From assembly GCF_901000735.1 (NCBI RefSeq), contig NC_081547.1, positions 6,882,001 through 6,946,000 on the forward strand: a stretch of 64,000 nt of DNA, in the 5' to 3' direction. Position numbers and translations under genes: made by a program. Below the pieces are notes generated by a model. That model saw nothing but the letters and a program-made list of their open reading frames with translations. It was not told the DNA's origin and searched no databases. Shown piece by piece: positions 10,179 to 20,700 of the stretch; the stretch's first letter is position 1, and each line of letters opens with the position of its first letter. This stretch comes from Corylus avellana (taxonomy: Eukaryota; Streptophyta; Magnoliopsida; Fagales; Betulaceae).

Positions 10179-10450
10179 ATGGCAACCAGAAGCCCCACAC
10201 AACTCCAACCAAAACAAGAAGAAGATGAAAATGAAATCTTCTCCCATGTGCTGCCCATGTCCATGCAGGCAGCCATCGAGCTCGGCATTTTCGACATCTT
10301 GGCCAATGCGGGCCCTGGTGCTGAGCTCTCCGCTGCGGAGATCACGGCCAGATGCCCACCAAGAACCCCGACGCACCCTACATGCTGGAACGCATCCGCG
10401 GCTTACTGGTGTACCACTGCGTGCTTGGTTGCTCTGTGATTGTGGATGTT
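10179..10450 (+). pseudogene. OMT3: divergent COMT-like exon-1 fragment with frameshift
   Basis: The ATG at 10179 opens a class II OMT N-terminus (MATRSPTQLQPKQEEDENEI, then MQAAIELGIFDILANAGPGAEL). Near 10347 one base is missing before the conserved QMPTKNPDAP block, so the rest is in another frame (from 10352: MPTKNPDAPYMLERIRGLL, then HCVLGCSVIVD). Homology stops at about 10450, short of the exon end. It is more diverged from the other copies than they are from each other, and closer in feel to ordinary COMT. It is a dead fragment of a separate paralogue. Confidence 0.82.
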
Positions 10451-11640
10451 ATAATTAGGGTTGTAAGACCGCACCTATATTGTACAGGTTCCATATCCTC
10501 TTTGGCCAAAGATATTACAGATGCCGATGACATTAACTGTTCATTCTACAGTGAAACCATAAATCATTAGCAGTAATCACAGTTCCCTTATGTGTTTCAC
10601 AAAATAAAATTTACAAACCTTTTTCAGCTTCCCAGTGTAGAATTCATCTTCATTGTCTCCTTCCCCGAAAATTTTTTTCTTCCTGTTCATCTTATTATCT
10701 AAACCTAACAATATATACCTAACATGGGAGAGAATAGTCAAGCTCAGAAAAGAAAAATATAATCAAGCTTGCCAAAAATAAATTATTCTCATATCATTTA
10801 ATAAACTGCAAGTGCTTTAAATAGACTATAATAAAACTAAAATGTCGAATAAATATTTAGATTCATATCACAAGGTTCATACGATGATAACCTAATCCCC
10901 TTTCATCATTAAGCAGTCTAACAAATAAGAGGCTAGAAATTACAACAACGTATTGTTATGTCCATAGCATGTAAATGTACATAGAGCTCTACTATTAATG
11001 AGCATCTACAGCCCATTCGGTAATTAGAATGAATCATATTTACAATTCCTGATTGGTTGAAGCTTTTTTTGGAACTGCCAATGTCTTTTCAAAACAGGAA
11101 AGATGAAAGCATCTAGCTTGCTTTTTTTGGAACTGCCAATGTTTATTCATCAGCACAATAATGGAGCTGTTCTTTTCAGTCTGTTCTCAGCATGTTTTAT
11201 TCATATGCTTTTTACATGCACTATAATTTTATTATAAACGAATGACAGATTAGTTTCAGTAGTAAGTTAGGTATATTCATCATAATGGAGACCGATGGGC
11301 TGGCTGATAAAGATTGTCATAGAAGGTGATGACACCATTATGGGCAAAGAATTATGTTGTTCTGCAGTATTCTGTAGATTCATCATCTTCCTATGTCACT
11401 ATAATCTAGCAATTAATAAAAAGAAAATGGATCTTGTTGTCTTAGTTGTTTAAAGCTATCACATAAAGCTTGTAGCATACACATATTTCTTTAAAGATAA
11501 CTATCTATTATTTTTTAAAGTAGAAGTTAGCATATATACTCCATAAAACAAAAAAAAAAAAAAAACCGAAGAGAGGTACTGTTATGTCCATAGCAAGAGA
11601 AGGTGTCTATTTCATCAATGGGGTTCAGTACTGGAAAAAC
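10451..11640. other. Intergenic, no gene seen
   Basis: AT-rich unique-looking sequence with short repeated phrases (TTTTTTTGGAACTGCCAATG at about 11063 and 11121; GTTATGTCCATAGCA at about 10956 and 11581). No coding homology found in any frame. Confidence 0.5.
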
Positions 11641-12290
11641 TCCATCAACAAAACCAGATCCATATTTCCATCAAATTAAAACCCCCAACAATTTCATAAA
11701 ATCCAACAAAACCCACAAACAAATTACAGAAAATTACGTTCGGATTAGTCGAAACCCTAGCCAGACAAACTGAAAGATTGCCGTCGATTGGGGCGGGGGG
11801 AGAACCTTGAGTCGTCGGGGAATGGTTTATCGGAGAAGGAGATAACCGACCGGTTATGGAAGTCTTTGGACGCTGGACTGGGGGTTCGCCGTTTAGGATG
11901 CAGGCAACAACAGATTGGGGCGGGGGGAGAACCGTGGGTCGTGGCCTTGAGTTTCGTCGAGGAAGGAGAAATCCCTAACTTCACGATTTGGGGGTTCCAA
12001 ATAAAGCTCCCAAATCAACCAAAACTCACCGTTTTGGCTGGTGCAAAACGGTGAGTTTTGATCCTATTTGTCCACAGTAGACACGTAGGATCAAAAAATT
12101 CGACTGATGTGACATTCCTTAAAACTGTGTGTTTCAACCAATCAAATGGCAATTAAAAAATTTTAACGGTAAGAATTTTATTGGCATTTCGATTGACACA
12201 GGGAGTAAATTTTCGAGAAAAAAACTTAGGAATTTTTTAATTTTGGCGGGTTGACTCAAAGACTTATTATACATTTACCATTATTTTAAT
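11641..12290 (+). repeat. Dispersed repeat R3, copy 1
   Basis: Non-coding repeat also seen at 57340-58190 (same strand) and 38090-38290 (opposite strand). It has a GC-rich 5' part with a duplicated phrase GATTGGGGCGGGGGGAGAACC (11787 and 11915), then an inverted pair around CACCGTTTTGG/CAAAACGGTGAG, then the shared tail GGGAGTAAATTTTCGA with GACTCAA and TTATACAT. The 88-aa frame at 11788 lies inside it and is not a gene. The class is not recognised; it could be a non-autonomous LTR element or an old MITE. Confidence 0.55.
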
Positions 12291-13026
12291 TATTAGTTTT
12301 TTTATATATTTTTAATTCATAAATAATTGTTTATTATTTTTAAAAATATATATATATATTTTCCCTTCCCGTGCAATTTTAGATTTTCCCTTTCCAAAAC
12401 TACACCAAACAATTTTAGATTTGGATAACCGCATCAATGCGGTAGTTTGCCCTACCGAATAGAAGACGGATCCATTTTTTAAAGGAGCAACGTGAACCAA
12501 GTTGAAAAGTTTGTTTTGTTTTTTTTTTTTAATTTTTTTTTAATTTTTAATTTTTTATTTTTACTTCCTGGGCGGGTTGAATTCTTTGCCATGTTCAATT
12601 TGGCTTTTACACATAAAGGCAACATAAATTGAAAAAGTGGATCGAATGATTATATGTGATAAAGTAAAAAATATATAATAACTTTTGAATTTGAGTTTTG
12701 GGTGGTTATATGGACGTTGCTTTTCAATTTCAATTGCTCTACTTTTGTCGGCCATGAGGGTTGGTACTGCGTTTTAGCTTGACACTGTAGAAACAAGTGA
12801 TTCCCAGCTACATAAGTAATTGAAAATTAAGAAACACTATGTATAAAATTATACGATGGAGAAATTACATTAGGAAAAGGTAATTCATATCACATTGGCA
12901 CGCACAATTAGGAATAGAGAATTAGGATATCTAACAATTATTTGTATCCATTGCTATCAATTGAGATGAATAATTGTTAGATGACTTTTATAGGAGACTT
13001 TTCGCCATTGCGCATCTAAATTATTA
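12291..13026. other. Intergenic, no gene seen
   Basis: Very AT-rich with poly-T and TA runs. No coding or RNA-gene signature recognised. Confidence 0.5.
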
Positions 13027-13126
13027 NNNNNNNNNNNNNNNNNNNNNNNNNNNNNNNNNNNNNNNNNNNNNNNNNNNNNNNNNNNNNNNNNNNNNNNNNN
13101 NNNNNNNNNNNNNNNNNNNNNNNNNN
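13027..13126. other. Assembly gap (100 N)
   Basis: Exactly 100 N. The flanking sequence gives no sign of what is missing. Confidence 0.99.
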
Positions 13127-13807
13127 ATCTTATGAGATAATGTAGGACCTTATAAGATAATTAAAGGTTGTTGAGAGATAGTGGGACCCATAGTGGATTT
13201 TATCCCTAACAGATTTCCAAATTAATATTACAAACAAGCAATCTACTTGAAGAACTCCATAACCCAAAGATTACAGACAAAAGATTCATATCTGATGCCA
13301 CTAAACCCTTCTTTGGTTGCCAAGGCAATGAATTCTGCTTTCGTCCTTTCCTTCCCTCCTGGGTTAACTAGAGTCATCATGCTCACATCCGATTGACAGT
13401 TGCTCTTCATAGAAGTGCTAATCTCAGGCATAATTGGAAGAGCTGCATCCACAACAATCACATTTCCATCATTTGGTGTAGCCTCGTAGCAGTACTTCAA
13501 CAGCTTCAAGCACTGTTCATCACTCCAATCATGGAGTATACACAACAAAATGTATCCAAATTATAACACCATTTCTCTTCAACTCATATACAAAAAGTAC
13601 ACAAATCAATCAAATCCACCTTCATAAAAATGGCATCCCCCTTAGGAATGCTTTCGAACATGTCTCCCCCGACATGTTCCACACTTGCAACACCAATTAA
13701 TTAACACCTCTCTTTATCCCCACACACACAAATATATATATATATAGCTTATGAAGAACATTATATATATATAAAAGAAGAGCAAATTAACCAGGATAAT
13801 ATGGGGC

Positions 13808-13812
13808 ATGTT
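13808..13812. repeat. Target site duplication ATGTT (left)
   Basis: ATGTT at 13808-13812 and again at 15856-15860 flanks the LTR element exactly. With one copy removed, the OMT exon 2 frame is continuous. Confidence 0.9.
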
Positions 13813-14315
13813 TGATGCAGTTTGGATAACAGTTGGGTGTCTGGTACTGTAATCGAGTGCACGATGTGTCTGCAATCGAGAGCTCGATCTGTGATCGATC
13901 GCCCACGTGCTGCGATTGAGCACACGCGAGACCTTTATGTTATTTTCTGCGTTTTAATTAGGTTAAGCCGTCGTTATTTCCTTGTTTTAGTAGGATTAGG
14001 TTTTGAGAGTCAATATTGTGTTATTTTATTAGGTTTAGGGTTTTGGGGGTATTTATGTCATATTTTATTATGTTAAGGGTTTTGAGCTATAAATATATGC
14101 TTATAGCCTCTAGAGAAAGACAGTTGTTGATTATTATTGATTTTGACTAATGAGAATACTCAGAGTTGAGTTTATTCCTCTTTTCCTTTAAACTTCAGAG
14201 AGTATCTATTGTTTTTAGAAGAATTCTTAGATCTTTAATAGAATCTAGATCTAGAGTTATTTATTCGCAGCTTATTGATGTTCTTCACTGCAGCCCACTA
14301 AGTCACGCTGCATCA
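13813..14315 (+). repeat. 5' LTR of the element in OMT4
   Basis: 503 bp. A TATA box TATAAAT is at 14088-14094. It differs clearly from the 3' LTR, often by C/G to T/A changes at CG sites in the CGATCGAGCGC-rich first 110 bp, as expected for methylation decay. A truncated relative of this LTR family lies at 30089-30258. Confidence 0.9.
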
Positions 14316-14316
14316 G

Positions 14317-14329
14317 TTGGTATCAGAGC
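14317..14329 (+). other. Primer-binding site (initiator Met tRNA type)
   Basis: TTGGTATCAGAGC, complementary to the 3' end of initiator methionine tRNA, one base after the 5' LTR. This is the usual position for a plant LTR element. Confidence 0.8.
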
Positions 14330-14344
14330 TCAGTTACTTTCCAT

Positions 14345-15095
14345 GAATGGGGAGGAGCAACCGCTTTGCAAACATGAACGAAGTGTACGTGCGCATGGAG
14401 GCAACACGTAAGGAGCAACTGGCAATTCGTTTGAGGCACATGAGTGGTGGGCCAAACAATTGTCATCGCCAACCAAGACCGTGATTCGCGGAGGCGGAAG
14501 GCAAATCTATCGCTGAACGTTGGCAACTCAAGGGGGATCAATTCTAGGCTATGTGGTATCAACTCGAAGACCTCACTACCCAAATATCCAACTTGTATTG
14601 TCATAATGGGAATGGATCTAGAAACCCGTTTACAGAGCGCCGAACGCAAGGACGTCAGTAGCTTAGGCAAGCTCATGCCAATGAACGGCTGAGTAGATTC
14701 AAACTCGATACACCGGAATTCCAAGGTTGCTTGCAACCCAAAGAGTTCATGGTGGCAGAAAAAAATAGAAAAATTCCACAAAAAGAAGTACCTAGGAATA
14801 TGGCGGAGATTAGGAGCCAATCGATTGTGGTGGAGGAAGAAGACAGATTTATTGAAGAAGATTGCTTAGTAGATTGGGCCTCTCCACCAATATATGACAC
14901 CTATCCCAACAAAGAGGTGAATTATATACACCTAGTGTTTGATGAAAGTCCTAAACAAGAATTCTTTGATTTGGAAGTTGATTTCCTTGGAGTAGATGCT
15001 ATCTTATCAAAAACTTTTAACCAAAGTTGTGATGAGATCTATGGGGCGGAGGTGACTTGTCTATCAAAGAGTGAAGGGGTTTTTGTGAATACTTA
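14345..15095 (+). pseudogene. Gag-like remnant inside the LTR element
   Basis: Broken gag-like coding sequence in several frames. From 14345 a frame reads MGRSNRFANMNEVYVRMEAT and stops after about 40 residues. Near 14700 the gypsy-gag-like LDTPEFQGCLQPKEF appears, continuing as the 121-aa frame 14731-15096, an acidic stretch (EEEDRFIEED, DFLGVDAILSKTF) of the kind found downstream of gag. The conserved gag core and zinc knuckle are missing. Confidence 0.55.
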
Positions 15096-15351
15096 ATTTG
15101 GGAATTCTCATAGCATGTGGGAAGGGAAAGGCACGACAAGAGCATGCCAAGCCTACACAGCAAGGGGAGGCGCAGGGTCTTCAATATAACTGTGGCGGTG
15201 TGTTGATGAATAAGGCCATCACGTTTATTATGGGGTGTGGCCTTGTTGTGATTTTGAGCAAAGGAGAATTGAATGAGTTGACGGGGCATCCAAAGGATCG
15301 CGAAAAGAACTGGCCGAATTCAAGGACGAATTCTCTCCAACTAGGGGAGAA

Positions 15352-15855
15352 TGATGCAGATTGGATAACAGTCGTCCGTCTGGTACTGCGATCGAGCGCA
15401 CGCTGTGACTGTGGTCGAGCGCTTGGTCTACGATCGATCGCCTGTGTGCTGCGATCGAGCGCACACGGGACCTTTATGTTATTTTCTGCGTTTTAATTAG
15501 GCTAAGCCGTCGTTATTTCCTTGTTTTAGTAGGATTAGGGTTTTGGGAGTCAATATTGCGTTATTTTATTAGGTTTAGGGTTTTTAGTGTGTTTATGTCA
15601 TATTTTATTATGTTTAGGGTTTTGGGCTATAAATATATGCTTATAGCCTCCAAAGAAAGACAATTGTTGATTATTATTAATTTTGATTAATGAGAATACT
15701 CAGAGTTGAGTTTATTCCTCTTTTCCTTTAAACTTTAGAGAGTATCTATTGTTTTTAGAAGAATTCTTAGATCTTTGATAGAATTTAGATCTGGAGTTAT
15801 TTATTCGTTGCTTATTGATGTTCTTCGCTGCAGCCCACTAAGCCACACTGCATCA
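15352..15855 (+). repeat. 3' LTR of the element in OMT4
   Basis: 504 bp, TGATGCAG to CTGCATCA. It keeps the CG-rich motif CGATCGAGCGCAC that is partly lost in the 5' LTR. Confidence 0.9.
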
Positions 15856-16685
15856 ATGTTGTATAACATGAGGCGAGTCGGAATTAATGGCCTTGATATG
15901 GGGGTATTTGGAAGTGATCAAGTTGAGAGTGACTCCTAGACCGTGGCCCACATCAACCAATTGCTTGAGTTGCTGGAAGCCTTTGTAGGAGTCAAGGATG
16001 TTATTAATAACAACGGTTGTGTGGTTGAACATGGCTGTGTTAAAAACCTGGTTGAACCTAAGCTCCAACCCGGAGTACTCGAAGATATGGATGCCATGAA
16101 CTCTGTTGAATGCAATTCCTCCCTCAAGAATTGCATCTTTCAGTTGGGACCTATCAATGAATTCGGACCAGCATCAGCACAAGTACTGGATTGTACGAGC
16201 AAAACTTTGTAAGTAAGAAAAAGGTGTAAAAAGAAGAAAAAGGGGAGGTGAAAATAGAAAACAGACCAGCTATCTAAGAAGACCTTGCAGTGATGCAAGG
16301 CCATCATAGGTCCCAAAGAGACACCATCTTCGTTGCAGACGAAGTGTTTAGACACATCAGAAAGACTATAAAGCCTCTGCAAAGATCCAGAGTCATCAGC
16401 AGCCACAGAGCAACCAAGCAGAGAGTGGGTGGCCAGCATCCTCAGAATACGGTCCAACATCGTGGGTGCCTCGGGGTTCTTGGTTGGCATCTGTTGAACA
16501 ATCTGTGTTGGGGAGAGCTTGGCTCCCAGACCCACTTTTGCTAGAATTTCAAAAACGCCAAGCTCCACGGCCGATCGCATGGCCATGGGCATCACAAGGG
16601 AGCCCGCCACCTATAGTGCATACGAGTAGCTCTCTTCTTCATTCTCATTAATTTTTGGGGTCGATTTCTCTAGAGAGGTAGCCAT

Positions 16686-16981
16686 TATAGAAACTTGGAG
16701 TGACGATCGAAGCTAGTCTGCTCCATATATACATCTTTTTCGAGGAAGTGGGGGGAACTATGGCCCCGGCCGGTCCCCCATAGCTCCCAACGTCTCTATG
16801 TGTAAGCAACGTCATCGCAAACGTATATTAATTATAGAGACTTTTTGGAAGCTAACTATAGCAATTTGAATAATCAGTAATGTCTTTTTTGAAGAAGTAG
16901 GGCATCTCTGGTTCCACCTAACTTGAAGACTTTTTGACATGGTCCCCCCTCCCTCCGTCTCTGCATGGCAATTTGACCGTT
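16686..16981. other. OMT4 upstream region
   Basis: Only the first 40 bp or so resemble the OMT8 upstream sequence (CTTTGATCGTCACTCCAAG leader type). The rest is unrelated, including a GGGGGAACTATGGCCCCGGC stretch. The usual TATAAA context is absent, so the copy seems to have lost its promoter. Confidence 0.5.
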
Positions 16982-17141
16982 GTCATTTTTGACCCCATGG
17001 TACTATGACCTGTCCTTCTAACCTATGTGAGCCCCAGATAGGAAATTATATATATATATATATAGTCATTTTTGACCCCATGGTACTATGACCTGTCCTT
17101 CTAACCTATGTGAGCCCCAGATAGGAAATTATATATATAAT
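16978..17141. repeat. Two-copy tandem duplication of about 84 bp
   Basis: The phrase GTCATTTTTGACCCCATGG ... CCCCAGATAGGAAATTATAT occurs twice back to back (from 16982 and from 17066), joined by a TA run. The copies look identical over about 75 bp. Confidence 0.85.
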
Positions 17142-19680
17142 GTACAAACATTAAAATGGAGAAGATTCATTTTATTACATTGCATTTTATAATTTTATCT
17201 ATATATGTGACAGAAATTCCCTCCAAACCAGTTTGAAGGAAATATCCTCAAGCCCATTTAAAATAGTGTCATGTGTCGATAAATATTTATAAAGCATATT
17301 AAATTCTTAACGTCATTAATAGCAGTTTACGAACTTATATATGAATAATATCCTAAAAATATTATTCATTATTAATTAACTCCTGTATAAGAGCTGATTA
17401 TATTACCCAATTTTGTACCTAATACAATTCTAATGCGGAATTCAATGGGCATCACATATAGATTCTTAATTTTTCGTTAGTTTTGTATGTTGAGATCGAT
17501 GATCAAATAAAAATAAGGGTTATGATTTTAAGAACTCTTCCCTCCCTAGAGTTATCTTAAAAGAATTACAAGATCTCGACCCTGATATTCTATATTTATG
17601 ATGGTTTAATTTGTTATACTCATAAACTAATAGGTTAGCCTTATTAAATAAAGCCCTGACCACTCGCATAATTGATTTTTATCCAGAGTTTTTGCTTCTT
17701 CTGCCTCCATTCTGATGTTGGCTCTGAAACTATTTATGAAACTTGTGGACCGAGGAGAGATCTGACTGAATACAAAACCAATAAATCAGTCTTTTATTAT
17801 TCCTCAATTATTGATTTATTTTTTATGAATTATTCCAGTCTTTTCTTTTCTTTTCTTATTCTAGTCTTTTACTCTTTTTCCCTACTTGATCAACTTTGTG
17901 CTTCCCTGCTTCGATCTAATCTGTTCAGGATATATATATATATATAGTTTTGCAAGGTTTTGTATAGTTTTAAGCTCAGATCCGCCTGTACATGCTCCTC
18001 TCCCACGCACACGATATACTAATGGCTTAATTATCAAGGTGCACTTGGGCTTTGCCTTTGGCTTCATTCCTTTTTTCTCTCTTCTTTTTGAAGCTACTGA
18101 TATCATTAATTATCTGCAGCATTTGCTCTATATATATATATATCTTGAAGAATTCTTTTCTCAGTATCTTTATTAATTATCTGGTGTTTGATGCATGTTG
18201 AGATCGATCAGGTAATGAGCTGACAAAAAAGATAAGGAATTAGCAGCATCTTTCCTTTTCTTTCTTGTTACCTTGCTCCTTCTATACCCGGTTGTGATTT
18301 TATTTTCTTTAATTTCAAAACCATTTTCCTCTACTTTTTTTTTTTTCCCTTTGTCTGTTGATTTAATTTTAGAATAACAAACATGTTATGCGGATATACT
18401 CATGCTGCATTACTGCTAGACTATGTTTATTTAGAATTTGTGTTTTCTGTTAACAAAAAAAAAAAAAAAAATCCACTTTAATTCAATCAAGATACTTTAT
18501 TCAAACTAAAAGCAAAAAACACTCTAAAGAACCCTTTATAATGAGACATTTCATGTTAACCAAACTTCAACTTCGTAAAAAATGATGATTTGAGTCTGAT
18601 GTGTATGAATTATTTTTAATTATAAATAATCATGATATATAAATGTGGGTTTGTAAAAGTTCTGAAACATCATTTGAAAATCCATATGCTTTTTAAGTAA
18701 TTAATTATTTTGGAAAAGCTTGATTGCGATATTAAAAAAAAAAAAAAAAAATTGCTGAGAGATTGTGGTAGCATCTAGATGAACAAAATATTTGTAAAGC
18801 TTATATGTCATTCAATGTCCATGGTTTACTATGAGCTGACTCATGGTATGTTGCAGTGATAGTGGGAGCATTTTCTTCACAGCAATCTAAAGAAAGCTGT
18901 GGTTATCAATTTGAATGAAAATGCTGTAAGCCTTATTACTCTTTTCCTCTTTATGTTAATATTTATTTTGACCTTATATTCTAGAAATCAATGCCCAAAT
19001 CAGATTTTGAAAGCTGACCAACTTTGGAGTAATTTAAGTGCTCTCATGTTTTTACATTTATATGGCTAGTGGTCAAATACTTTGAGATCATACCCAATCT
19101 CTTGCCAGAAGCCCTTTGTTTAGTAACTTATGTGGTTACCTTTATGTCAAATTTTAATTGTCAATTTATCCCAAAACGTACAGGCTTTGCAAGTTGGACA
19201 AAGGCAAATCTAGCTCAATTCCACTACCAACAACTCAGGCCTCAATGATGCCATTTCTTGAAATACAGTACCCTCGGCCCGCTTCACCCGTAAAACTATT
19301 AGGTCATGCTGGATGGTTGCTGCTACTGAGACTACAAATGTATAGCAAGGTTTTTTGGCAGTCAGTTTTTTTTTCTTTTTTTTAACAGTAAGCTGCAGTT
19401 TGAGATGCTGCTGGTTGCTTGGTTTGCTATGTGATGGTTTGGCTGATGTAGTTTGTTACTTTGCTGGTTGTAATCTATATAGTTGAAGTGTTCAAGAAGC
19501 TTGTTGTTTTCCTGGAGTTTTTGGCTAAATAGCTAGAGGGCATTGTATTTATTAACTTTTTTAAATGAAAGAGTTACTCATTAATAAAAGAACGACTTTG
19601 AAAGGTGAAAAGCTTTATGCTTTATCATTCATTTTTATGTTGGTTTATCTTTGTTCATCGAGCCGGCAATAGTGAGAAAG
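17142..19680. other. Intergenic, no gene recognised
   Basis: AT-rich with TA runs (about 17930 and 18130) and poly-A tracts. The small frames at 17672 and 19158 show no recognisable protein. The GC-balanced stretch at 18855-18930 and the phrase around 19185-19310 could be captured exon pieces, but I cannot name them. Confidence 0.4.
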
Positions 19681-19689
19681 AGTACAGAT

Positions 19690-20140
19690 GAAAAAAAAAA
19701 AAAATAGCAATTAATTAATTCCATTAAAAATTGAGGCATTAAAATGAAGATGAGGTTGCAGTGCTGGCATTCTTCATCGATGCCGGCACAGCAACCTTCG
19801 CCCGCGTCCTCTGTCATCGCCGGCAGATAAGGATGCGTCGGCGTCGACAGAGAACACCAGCATAGCAACCTTCGCCGGCGTCCTCTGTCGACACCGGCAG
19901 ATGAGGATGCCCCGGCATCGACAGAGGGCGCCGGCGAAGGTTGCTGTGCCACGCCGACAGAGAACGCCTACACAGCTTCATTTTCTTCACTAGCGGTCGC
20001 CCAAAACGCTGGAAAACAACATTGTCGACACTATTTAAGCCAGCATTAGCAACAAATGCCGAGAATACAATTCCCGGCATTTGTTTTCTCTTCTACAGTG
20101 TTTTTTGGGTGCCGAGAGAACCTGTTTTTTTTTTGTAGTG
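19690..20140 (-). mobile_element. CACTA-like non-autonomous element end
   Basis: It ends at 20140 with TTTTTTTTTGTAGTG, the reverse complement of a CACTACAAAAAAA terminus. Next to it is a hairpin AACAAATGCCGAGAA / TTCCCGGCATTTGTT (20050-20084) and GCCGAGAG subterminal words. Inside is a GC-rich block (19755-19975) with two direct copies of CAGCAACCTTCGCC and CCTCTGTC words and an inverted copy GGCGAAGGTTGCTGTG. The left terminus is not clear, so the start is approximate. Confidence 0.5.
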
Positions 20141-20700
20141 TCCATTCACTCAGTTCGCTTTGTGCTTAGAAAGTAGCATAAGAAAGCAATGGGCTTCCGT
20201 CCATATGCCTTGATCAAAAGTTAGATGTTAGGGGGTATTTATGCAACGTCACCCAATACATGGTCTTACTCTTGCAACATCTCTTTGACTAAGAGCAGCG
20301 TCAATTCTTAGCACGAGGGTGAAATTAAATGTATATGGAGAAAAATCCAAAGATGTCATGATATTAGAGGGAGGGCCAAATCCATTGCTCGAGGGCCTCG
20401 GTGCATGCATCCAATCGTACACATTGTCTTTTTTAAAGTTTATAGGCTATCTTTGTAGGTGGAGGAAAATGTCACTAATCTACATGCAGGACTTAATTCA
20501 CGATTTATAACAAGGTTGAAACATTAATATAAGAAGGTATATTGATTACATAAATGTCACTTGAAGTTTTTATGTTTAGAGTGCAATAGCTAATTTAGTT
20601 AACAAAATCTATAAATCTTGTACAAGGTACTTGGGATTTAATTATAGAGAAAAAATACTTTAGTAGAGGTTCTTAGAGTTTAACTTTTTAACAAACCACT
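20141..20700 (-). pseudogene. Orphan copy of the P450 5' flank
   Basis: 20141-20300 matches the upstream region of the P450 at 29232-29390 (start-codon context CCATTCACTCAGTT, then GGGGTATTTATGCAACGTCACCC with its TATA-like word). It then continues into sequence matching 37370-37700 (TGGAGAAAAATCCAAAGATG, CACTTGAAGTTTTTATGTTT). No P450 exon lies on the other side; the CACTA-like end abuts the would-be ATG (20145-20143). The match shows what the P450 upstream looked like before the minisatellite and the OMT5 block separated its two parts. Confidence 0.7.

Larger units (their letters stand above)
13813..15855 (+). mobile_element. Non-autonomous LTR retrotransposon (gypsy-type remnant) in OMT4 exon 2
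   Basis: A 2,043-bp element with TGATGCAG ... CTGCATCA ends and a 5-bp target duplication ATGTT. LTRs are 13813-14315 and 15352-15855. A primer-binding site TTGGTATCAGAGC (14317-14329) follows the left LTR, and a purine tract CTAGGGGAGAA (15341-15351) precedes the right one. The roughly 1-kb interior holds only a decayed gag-like stretch (MGRSNRFANMNEVYVRMEAT in one frame; LDTPEFQGCLQPKEF near 14710) with stops. No protease, reverse transcriptase or integrase is present, so it needs a partner element to move. It is in plus orientation, opposite to OMT4. Confidence 0.93.
13243..16685 (-). pseudogene. OMT4: COMT-like pseudogene interrupted by an LTR element
   Basis: All four exons are recognisable on the minus strand: exon 1 16685-16267, exon 2 16150-15856 and 13812-13792 (split), exon 3 13684-13620, exon 4 13542-13243. 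Lesions: codon 25 is TAG (16613-16611) where OMT8 has CAG; an LTR element sits in exon 2 between VIQH and AP; the exon 3 acceptor AG is AA; the exon 4 acceptor AG is TG and the first codon Trp became Cys. The SAM loop reads LVDVGHGLG instead of GGG, and INFDLPHVI became INSDSPHVI. Catalytic ILHDW and the exon 4 tail ([13 protein letters not shown]) survive. Intron 1 is only about 116 bp, against about 1.1 kb in OMT6 and OMT8. Confidence 0.92.

Noticed and set aside
11757..12054. 88-aa and 75-aa frames in GC-rich DNA
   Set aside because: They lie in repeat R3, and the other copies do not conserve the frames.
14731..15096. 121-aa frame as a host gene
   Set aside because: It lies between the two LTRs of the element in OMT4, after a primer-binding site, and joins gag-like sequence.
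17672..18176. Frames of 74-96 aa ending in Tyr-Ile runs
   Set aside because: Low-complexity translation of TA microsatellites in AT-rich DNA.
19635..20138. Overlapping frames of 65-105 aa in GC-rich DNA
   Set aside because: They come from internal repeats of a CACTA-like element end, and neither frame is conserved between the repeat units.
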